The notes under the pieces were generated by a model that had not been told where the DNA came from, ran no database searches, and was given only the letters and a program-made list of their open reading frames with translations. Below are positions 55,861 to 64,000 of a DNA stretch of 64,000 nucleotides, in pieces (the stretch's first letter is position 1; every line of letters begins with the position of its first letter). Where the stretch lies: contig LR746264.1 in NCBI GenBank assembly GCA_902729315.2, positions 10,943,878-11,007,877 on the forward strand, given 5' to 3'. This stretch comes from Spirodela intermedia. Its lineage: Eukaryota; Streptophyta; Magnoliopsida; Alismatales; Araceae. A program made the translations under genes and the position numbers.

Positions 55861-56654
55861 ACACCACAGTGGAGGAGCTACCGGCGGCCTCCTCGGGGAA
55901 GAAAAATTGAACAGCAACGGCGCTGGTTTCCGGGGGAGACACTGGATCTCGGAGCCGACGACGGAGAAGAGTCAGAGCTGCAGCAGCATTGGCAATCCCC
56001 CAGACGGACGCAGGAGACGAGGAATGCAGATCAAGCGACGCAGACGAGTAACCAGCTCAGCTCGGTAGTCCCTGTAAAACCAACCTACAGGACCCCGGGG
56101 GATCCAGCAACCAACGAGCCCTATCTCCGCCGCGATTCCCCGCCACCCCTCTGTGGAATGAGGCGCCGCGCATGCTCCAGTGAGAGAGGACGGGGATCCG
56201 GCGCAGGCGTATCGATTCCTTGAGCAGCAAGGGAGTGGAGTGGAGAGAAAGAAAGCAGGTCCAGCGACGGGGATAAAAAAGCTCCCGGGTTTCGCCTGCG
56301 GGAGGGTGGCGGTGGACGCGGACGGCGGAAGCGAGCGGGGGGCGGGGAGCTGGCTGGGGGCTGGCTCTTCCGTTATTTCTTCTTCCCATTACATGGGGGG
56401 AGGAAGAGGATTGAATCGGGATGCGCAGAGAGAGAGAGAGCAGCTGCAGCAGCAGCACGTGACTGTTTTCCTTCCGTCTAACATTTTGAAGTTTATTTGG
56501 TCGGGAAAAATTCACCAGGCCTCGGAGTATTTATATCCGAGTTAAAAAGGTGGAGTACGTGCGGAAATATAATTTTGTATAAGAAGTTAATTTAATATCC
56601 CTATTTATAGACGCCTCCCCCATAACGTGAAGGTAACGGCTGCGATATTACTCG

Positions 56655-56656
<2 letters not shown>

Positions 56657-56688
<32 letters not shown>
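56657..56688. repeat. (CT)16 microsatellite
   Basis: An uninterrupted CT run in the divergent interval, about 840 bases upstream of the proline-rich gene start codon. Confidence 0.95.
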
Positions 56689-56691
<3 letters not shown>

Positions 56692-57190
56692 GGCGCCCAG
56701 CTGGAGGCGGACCCAGCTCGGTTTTCGTCTGTTTGTACATAAAATGCCAGTAGCAAGTAAAAAATTACGAGAGTGCCATTGTGGACGGTCCCCCCCGGCA
56801 CGGGACGACGGTGAAGAGCTAAATGGGGCGGGGCATTTGCTGTGATGACGGCGCCCTCTCGCCCCCCGGGGCCAACGAGAGGGCACATATGGCCCGGACC
56901 AGGCTGGTCTGGAGAACGGGAGGATTCCGGAGGGCCAGCGAGGCGGCGCCACTCCTGTTCCGAATCAAATGAGGTGACGATGATTGAAGCTTGCCCGCGT
57001 GTCCGGGTGGGTCCAAGCGGATGCTGACGGATAGATTCTCTCCACGTAGGATCTGTTTTTATCGACTGAGAAGAAGACAAATACAGGTGATGACGCATCC
57101 GCCAAGCATGCGGCCTTTTCCACGCGGGCAACCGCCCCACGGGGTGGGTTCTTAACGTCGCGCCATGCATCTGATGCCACGTCGGCTTCT

Positions 57191-57199
<9 letters not shown>

Positions 57200-57224
<25 letters not shown>

Positions 57225-57240
57225 GCTCTCTCACATCACC
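57200..57240. repeat. CT tract upstream of the phospholipase gene
   Basis: About twelve CT units and then CGCTCTCTC, about 600 bases before the phospholipase start codon. Confidence 0.85.
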
Positions 57241-57845
57241 AGTCAGATCGGTCAATCGGTCTCAACTAGGGCGACCCGAATCCGCAACCCATGGTCGGGG
57301 CGGATCTTGCTGCGAACGTGGGCTCCACTCGTTGTTAACACGCCTTCGACGTTAGGCATTAGTCAATAAAAAGCTATTGTTTCGCCGTCAACTCCCCACC
57401 TCCCCCTAAAAAAGAAAGAAAAATCCTCTTCATAGCCCGCCGCCCTTCGCTGTTCGGTCACAAGACAGTGATGTCTCTCTCCGCCGGCCCCTTTCTTCTT
57501 CCTCTTCATCGTCTGCTACTTGCGTCCAGTCCGCACGGCATTCCCCTCGCGTCCCCTTCGTACAGCGACGACTGCGGCGATCAACGGAGGAGACGACGAG
57601 GCCGGGAGGGCCACGGACGGTGGAGGGGATCGGGAAAGGCGACTTCGCGTGCAGGAGCGGTGTCCACTCGCTTTGCCGTATTCACTCATCATTCCGAGCG
57701 CCGTCGCCCCCACCCACCCGGTCAGCTCTCTTCCTCACCTCGCCATTTCCGTCTTTACCAAATAAACCCCCGGGAGAATCTGCCCATTTCATCGAACCCC
57801 CTTTCCTTTCCCTTACCCTCCCGGAGATTTTTCACCGAGCCCCGC

Positions 57846-60800
57846 ATGGCGTCCCGCCGGCGCGCCGGCAACGGCCGCCGCATCACCGTGGTGGCTTTGC
57901 TCCTGCTCGTGCACCTGCTTGCCTCCGTCCACTTCTGCTCGTCCTCTGCGGAAGACGTGCTCGGCCGCCGCCGCCGTCATGAGATCAAGGGGCCGATCAA
58001 GACCCTAGTGGTCCTGGTCATGGAGAACCGCTCCTTCGACCACATGCTCGGATGGCTCCGCCGCCACCGCCACCGTGATGATATCGACGGCCTCACCGGC
58101 CGTGAGTCTAACCGCATCTCCGCTGCCGACCCCTCCTCGCCGGAAGTCTTCGTCTCCGACGACGCGTACTACATCGACTCCGACCCGGGGCACTCCTTCC
58201 AGGCCATCCACGAGCAGATCTTCGGGCATCCTCCCTACAACCACTCCGCCGATGCCGATCAAAACCGCCGTCCGTACGCTAACCCGGCCCCCATGAATGG
58301 CTTCGCCCAGCAGGCCAAGAGCATGAGCGACGACATGGCTCGCACCGTCATGAGCGGCTTCCACCCGGAGAATGTCCCCATCTACTCCGCTCTGGCGGAG
58401 GAGTTCGCCGTCGTCGACAGGTGGTTCGCCTCCGTCCCGGCCTCCACCCAGCCCAACCGCTTCTACGTGCACTCCGCCACTTCCCACGGCGCCTCCAGCA
58501 ACGTCCGCCGGGATCTGATACACGGATTCCCGCAGCGCACCATCTTCGACTGCCTCGACGACGACGGCCTCTCCTTCGGCATCTACTACCAGAACATCCC
58601 CGCCGTGCTCTTCTTCAAGAGCCTCCGCCGGCTCAAGCACATCAACAAGTTCCATCAGTACAAGACGGCCTTCAAGCGCCACGCGCGGCTGGGGAAGCTC
58701 CCCAATTACGCCGTCATCGAGCAGAGATACTTCGACACGAAGCTGTCTCCGGCCAACGACGATCACCCCTCGCATGATGCCGCCATGGGGCAGAGGCTGG
58801 TGAAGGAAGTCTACGAGACGCTGCGAGCGAGCCCTCAATGGAATGAGACGGCGCTTCTGATCACCTACGACGAGCATGGAGGCTTCTACGACCATGTCCC
58901 CATGCCGGTGACGGGGGTGCCCAACCCCGACGGCATCGTGGGGCCGGATCCCTTCTATTTCAAGTTCGACCGTCTGGGCGTCCGCGTTCCGACCATCCTC
59001 GTCTCCCCGTGGATCAACAAGCGGACAGGTTCGTTCTTCCTGGAGACCATCTCCTCTCCCCGCCCCCCGTGCTCGTTGGGAACTCCCATCTAAAGGAAAA
59101 TCCGCTGTAGCCTTCCTCTGGATTTCTTGCCGGCCTGATCTGCGAGGGGCTATGGATCTATGTGGGCTAGCTTTTGGGCATGCTAGAGTAGCTGAACTCA
59201 TCCCCGACCTTCGCCACCTCTTTGATTATGAGAGCTTCTGTACTGCTGGTCCTCCCCATGTCTTATCGTAGCCAGCCCAAGTAGGACTCCCTGAAGCTAC
59301 GGCCACCAGATTGAGGATTCACTGGCAGACTGGGAGTATTAGCAACCCTATTAATTCCTGCCATGCTCACGGATCTAGCCTAGCCGGTGATGGTACTCCT
59401 GAAGATAAGCCGATACGTACATGACCGTACATGTTTCATCTGTAAATTAGGGCTTTCAGGATTATGTGGGATTGCAGCATGTTTTTCTGGCTTCATATGA
59501 TATGGCAATCCATTTTCTGATGATCTCTAGCTCTCACCTCCTTGTGAAACTTGCCCATCAACACCTGGTGGGAAAGTTGGGACAGACTGGCCAATGATAT
59601 CATCTATGCACATGGAATTAGTTGGTGTTTTCTTCATCAGATCCAATATCGTGCTTGAGGATATCTCCGTATCCAATGATATAAAATTTCCTCCTCAGCA
59701 CCATCTTTATTCAGTGTGATTTCGTGACGGTGATTTGCCAGCATAGAAAGGGGATCCAAGATCTTATGGCCGGAGGAAGGGAAGCTGAGCTCCTGTAATC
59801 CATCCCATCATGGCTCAGCGCTTAACCTGGGGAATTAATCTGGTGTGACTGACTCCGAACGCATCCATGGTAGATGGCCCCTCTCTTCTAATCCAGACTT
59901 ACAACGACTGATCTTTTCCACAATCGCTACCATTCCACTGATCAAGATGAAGTTTTGAAGATGGCTGGGGGCTCATCCTCGTCAGAATCTACCCTCAGAA
60001 CTTTTCGTTTTGATGATATCTTTTTGGTGAACCCGTTCTCCCTGATTTTATCAATTTTTAATGGTCCTGCATTCGCGACTTTTATAGAGCAGATGGTACA
60101 GCAATCCCTATAGTCTTAAAGGTCATCATTCATCATACATGATTTTCCTTGACGCATTTATCTCAAAGGAATCTTTTCACTACTTCATCTCCAGGAAAAG
60201 CCCTCCAAAAGCTAAGCTCTTAAACAATCAGGACTTGCACCGTTCTGAATATTCTTTCTCCCAATATTTTCCCAGAAACCCTTCCCTCAGAGATGACCTC
60301 TGAGACAATCGGACGCACACCCATTTGCCATTTTTTCCAGAAGGGCCCTCGAAACATTTCTCCCATGAAGAACCTTTTTTGGACATTATTTTCCAGGGGC
60401 ATCCGTATGAAGGCTGAAATGGCATCCTCTCTGAATATTTCTTCCTTTTTTTTATCCGAGATTGTACTTCTATCGGAGAGGGTATTTTTAAGAATCTACT
60501 TCCTGGACCATTCATCCCTACGGAAGTGGAGCTCTGATATTATCGGGATATATCCCCTCCTGGGTATTTTTATTGAAGATTTTCCTTCACAATATGATGT
60601 TCTACTGGGCATCGTCTCCTCGACATTTCGTTCCCTTCAACAATCCCTTTGATCGCGAGCTTTTCAGTCCCTTCCAGCGTATTCCTTTCGTTCCTCGATC
60701 TTCCTTAAAATGCTTTCTAATCGGAAGGATCTTCTCGATATGGTGTTCCCAGGATTATCCCCCTTTGTAAGCTGCGTTCTGAAACGATTCTGGTCCATCC

Positions 60801-61631
60801 CCTCTCCGTTCAAATGCGACTGACAGATGTTTCTTTATAACCGGCATTTGATCCCTTCAGCACTCCATAATTTCTTCAAGTTCTTGAAATTCTAGCTTGG
60901 TGAAAATTGATGGGAATAGTCTGTAGAGTTGGAAGAAGGTGATTGATGAACGAGGTTCTTTTATTTTTCTTTTTCTTTTTTCTTTTTTCTTTTTTCCCCT
61001 GCTTGGAATTAGCTGGAAGTCTTTCTTCCTAGCAGTGGTTGAAACTCACCCCGGCTCTTCTCCCGTCGTGTGCAGTGATCCACAAGCCGGATGGGCCAAA
61101 ACCCACGTCGGAATTCGAGCATTCCTCCATTCCCGCCACGGTGAAGCATCTGTTCAATCTCAGATCCAATTTCCTCACCAAGAGGGATGCCTGGGCCGGG
61201 ACCTTCCACAAGTCTTTCTCTCTGCGTTCCACGCCTCGCACCGACTGCCCAGGTGGGTACTTCCTTTCATCTCTCTTATCTGTTTCTCTGCTCTATGCGG
61301 ACTTCTGAGGAGCGGCTGACGTGCAGCGGAGCTGCCGGAGGTGACGAAGGGCCTGAGGCCATTCGGGGCGAGGGAGGACGCGGCGCTCTCGGAGTTCCAG
61401 GTGGAGCTGATTCAGCTCGCGTCGCAGATTAACGGCGACCACGTCCTCAACGCCTACCCGCACATCGGCGAGAGCATGACCGTGCGCGAGGCCAACAGCT
61501 ACGCCGAGGACGCCGTCGCCCGATTCCTGGAGGCCGGCAGGGCTGCGCTGCTGGCCGGGGCCAACGAATCCGCCATTGTCACCATGAGGCCCTCTCTCAC
61601 CAGCAGGTCCGGTGGAGCTCTATCATCTTAA
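57846..61631 (+). CDS. Non-specific phospholipase C (NPC2-like), secreted
   Basis: This enzyme hydrolyses common membrane phospholipids to diacylglycerol and a phosphorylated head group, and acts in lipid remodelling and signalling. Three exons (57846-59028, 61076-61252, 61327-61631) close in phase and give 554 residues. A Met followed by basic residues and the hydrophobic core [20 protein letters not shown] forms a signal peptide. Family blocks are [18 protein letters not shown] (about 53-70), [60 protein letters not shown] and [17 protein letters not shown], followed by [20 protein letters not shown] and [10 protein letters not shown] in exon 2. The first ATG giving the signal peptide is chosen; the frame is open 126 codons upstream. 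The sequence is closest, from memory, to Arabidopsis NPC2, with NPC6 and NPC1 as alternatives. Intron 1 is about 2.05 kb, and I see no gene in it. Confidence 0.93.
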
Positions 61632-61922
61632 TTGCCCGTTCCTCTCGCCGCCGCCGTAGGCGACAACGTATACACATGCACTTGTGCATAATACTACATT
61701 AAACGACTTGTCACACTAAGGGGTTCCCCCCTTTTGGATCTTCCATGAATGAATAGATTTTCCATACAATTTAGTTGCTTCCTAGAGCTTCATCTGCCGA
61801 CTATTTTTGCTCTGGACGTAGCCTGCGTATCCCGCGAAGAAGACTGATGATTAATTATTGTAAGCAATACTGGTGGTGTAATTACAGGGCGGGACAGAAC
61901 TAGAGGGTAAGAGAGAGTGTGC

Positions 61923-61956
<34 letters not shown>

Positions 61957-62470
61957 CAGACAGATGATCCCTACATCCTTTCACCTCTTCGTTTTCTTTT
62001 TCCTTTTTTTTGGAGGGAGGGTGGGAGTTGAATTTGGATAGGATGGAGGAAGGAGCTTCTGCTCCGCCGTCCGCTCCGTCTTCCTCTTCTTCGGGGTGCA
62101 ATTAATTTAAGGTGGGGAAGGAGAGCAGCCGGCGGCGGAAGAAATGATGTGTACAGAGGAGTCGCGGTGGGCTCCCTCTCCCTCGCAGCGGCCCGGGTCA
62201 GGCGTCGTCGGCGTCGCTTCCGACGACCTGAGCTTCAAGGGTCATCCAATAGCTGCCGCCGTCGGGCCCCGTCACTTTGGCCCTGCTCAAGAACAAAGAC
62301 ACAAGAAAAACCCACCTCACCACCACGCCCATCACCTCAAACACTTCAACATCAACCAGATGTCGACTCGTCGATCTCATAATCTGCGGCTCGAAAATTT
62401 TAATTTTGAGCGTCCGTCCCCCGGCGACGAATGGTGCGGAGGTTGGAAAGGAGATGGAGTCTGTTGGGGG
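61632..62470. other. Interval between phospholipase and Yippee genes
   Basis: These are the 3' regions of two converging genes. It contains a compound GT/GA microsatellite. It may hold the last, unplaced exon of the Yippee-like gene; a candidate acceptor on the minus strand lies near 62232-62240 (GAAGCTCAG), but the resulting tail does not match the family clearly. Confidence 0.4.
61917..61956. repeat. Compound (GT)n(GA)n microsatellite
   Basis: GTGTGCGTGTGTGTGTGTGTG passes directly into a run of about nine GA units and then ACAGACAGA. It lies about 290 bases after the phospholipase stop. Confidence 0.9.
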
Positions 62471-62887
62471 TCACCTCTCGAGGATGAACCTGCCCTCCTT
62501 GTACTTCTGGCTCTTCTCGTGGGCGGCCACCTGCAAGTCCACCCAGCGGGCATCAGACGACGGCCGAGCCGAGATTGCAGGGAATCAACACGGCTACGGC
62601 GACGGCGACGGCGACTGCAACGTACGTATTTCCAGCCCAGAAGGGATCCGCATCCGATGCAGAATATGTCCGCCACGGTGTGCATCCCCGTCGTCATCAG
62701 CCGCTCCTCCTGGCGCCCCACCCGAGCGTTCACACTGCCCGCACAAGACAAGGAGCACAGCCAACCGCCCATTAAAACTCAGTCTCTCTCTCTCTCTCCC
62801 TCCCTCGTATCCCATTGATTAAGCTGCTCAATGGGAAACATACACGGTGTTGAAGAGGTAGGCCTTCCCGTGCCTGGAATGGAAATC
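62471..62887 (-). CDS. Yippee-like zinc-binding protein, partial
   Basis: Three exons of a Yippee/Mis18-fold protein are clear: 62887-62844 ([15 protein letters not shown]), 62734-62626 ([26 protein letters not shown]) and 62530-62475 ([19 protein letters not shown]). Phases join exactly. The CIGC pair is the second half of the zinc site. The first half, a CxxC near the N-terminus, is not found; its exon must lie beyond 63 kb, possibly outside the window. The usual acidic tail after ILER is also unplaced; reading through the last donor meets TGA at once (62471-62473). Yippee proteins are small, conserved, and of poorly known role; some act in ubiquitin ligase complexes. Confidence 0.85.
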
Positions 62888-64000
62888 CTGCAAGAAGAAA
62901 CGCAGACGGACGCAGTCAGAATGGAGAGCATCCTCAAGCAGCGACCACACGCACAGACATTCTTGTACACGCTACATGTCACAGTCACTAGTTTTTTCCG
63001 AGGGTGTTTTCAGACGGACACGAGCACCTACGATGGATTAGTTAAACACATTGCAATAATGTTTATGAGATAGACGCCCCACTTATCTACACATTCCCAT
63101 CACTCTATTGGATTGCGAAGACGCTTCAATGAGAACCAGACGAATGTCAAGGTTTTGCTACACCGAGAGAGGGGAGGGGAGGGGATGGCCAATATATCTT
63201 GAGATCCTCTCTTCTTTGCCAACGGCCAACACCATCATTCAACACTAAAAAAAGACCAAAAAATGATAAAAAAGGAACTAGATTGTGGCCATTTGGTGCA
63301 GCCTACCTCATCAGCAGGTCCGATTGTGGGTCATTTAGAAACCTGATCTTGCCTTCTCAAGCAGGCATCCATCGTACTGTGAATCATATGCTGATCTTCG
63401 GAATACCATGTACCATGTAGCATGCATGAAGATCCACAGACTCCCTTTTGGCGAAGGGAGGGGCACATAGACTTCTGCATGGGCTTCACATCCCCCCCCC
63501 TCCCCCCCCCCCCCAGCTAGAGGGCCGAGACCAAGGCAAAATTAGGTTATCACCTCGGCGGTGGGGGGAGAGGGGAGGGTCCATTTAGTCGTCCCTTCCC
63601 CAAGCATCGTCCGATGGGCAGGCAGCACAAGGCCGATGTGACTCTTCACCATACTATGATGAGAAAATAAAATAACTCACAAATGACCACAGACGGGAGA
63701 ATGCATTGGCTACACGCTTGAGCAAGCAAGAACTTGCCGTGGCGTGTGTGAACTAATCGGTGAACAGAACGAGGGCGTGAGGGATCACTGGCAACAGGTG
63801 TATAATGAAGGTACGAACCACGAGAAATCTAGAGCCTCTATGGCGTCGTCTCCCCGCGCCAGGGACTTAAGAATCGCAGATAGTAAGAGAAATCCGCCTC
63901 TATGGATCCTCGAAATCAACCACCCGAGAGATTCAACATGAAGAAATCAACCGCCTCTATAAACACTAATTGTGAAGAAGAAGTGGGGGAGGGGGGCGAC
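62888..64000. other. Upstream DNA of the Yippee-like gene
   Basis: No gene is recognised. It contains a poly-C tract near 63492-63514. It probably includes an intron of the Yippee-like gene; the first coding exon was not found here. Confidence 0.4.
63492..63514. repeat. Poly-C tract
   Basis: Nine C, one T and thirteen C in a row. Such runs can form i-motif or G-quadruplex structures, and they are prone to sequencing error. Confidence 0.9.

Larger units (their letters stand above)
55859..57845. other. Divergent promoter region of proline-rich and phospholipase genes
   Basis: The two genes are transcribed outward and their start codons are 2.0 kb apart. The interval contains CT tracts at 56657-56688 and about 57200-57240, plus a short GA run near 56430. 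The frame of the phospholipase gene is open upstream to 57468 but without family similarity. No separate gene is seen. Confidence 0.45.

Noticed and set aside
58005-59201. 398-codon minus-strand open frame
   Set aside because: It is antisense to the phospholipase exon, with a Val/Gly/Glu-rich composition typical of shadow frames.

Overview
This window is plant nuclear DNA. Almost every gene has several spliced exons with GT-AG borders, and the products are plant-specific or plant-typical families: an auxin influx carrier, a DYW-class pentatricopeptide protein, a non-specific phospholipase C, a basic proline-rich microtubule-associated protein and a plant CTD phosphatase. Several genes have very GC-rich, C/G-ending codons (AUX/LAX, PPR, phospholipase, PH protein) next to AT-rich introns, and (CT)n/(GA)n tracts sit at many gene fronts. 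That pattern suggests a monocot with a fairly compact genome, but the species cannot be fixed from the sequence.

Layout. About 1-12.9 kb is gene-poor and rich in simple repeats. It holds one doubtful minus-strand gene (3.1-5.5 kb), a 660-bp CT-rich minisatellite (6.55-7.21 kb) and a (GA)43 tract just before a TATA-like box. An AUX1/LAX-type auxin importer follows at 12.9-16.8 kb (+). From 16.8 to 20.4 kb lie a broken copy of the 3' end of the neighbouring NUP62 gene and a decayed Ty3/gypsy chromovirus. NUP62 (20.4-28.1 kb, -) and the GPI-transamidase subunit PIG-K/GPI8 (28.5-33.9 kb, -) are in tandem. A small PH-domain protein (35.0-35.5 kb, +), a DYW-type PPR protein resembling OTP81/QED1 (37.2-39.4 kb, +) and a plastid-type CBM20 starch-binding-domain protein (39.8-42.7 kb, +) are next. 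A CPL2-like RNA polymerase II CTD phosphatase (about 45-51.5 kb, -), a basic proline-rich protein of the At2g40070 type (53.5-55.8 kb, -), a secreted non-specific phospholipase C (57.8-61.6 kb, +) and part of a Yippee-like zinc protein (62.5-62.9 kb, -) complete the window.

The genes do not form a pathway or cluster; they are ordinary housekeeping and developmental genes, as expected for a euchromatic plant segment. Exon borders were worked out by hand from splice sites, reading-frame phase and remembered family sequences. For AUX/LAX, NUP62, PIG-K, the proline-rich protein and the phospholipase every exon phase closes exactly. The 3' end of CPL2, the second exon of the CBM20 gene and both ends of the Yippee gene remain uncertain.

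I found no convincing new biological system. The points most worth a second look are the DNA-level duplication of the NUP62 terminal exon beside the chromovirus, the unusually short linker in the CPL2-like protein with its ambiguous 3' exons, the GA tract touching the start codon of the proline-rich protein gene, and the CT minisatellite.
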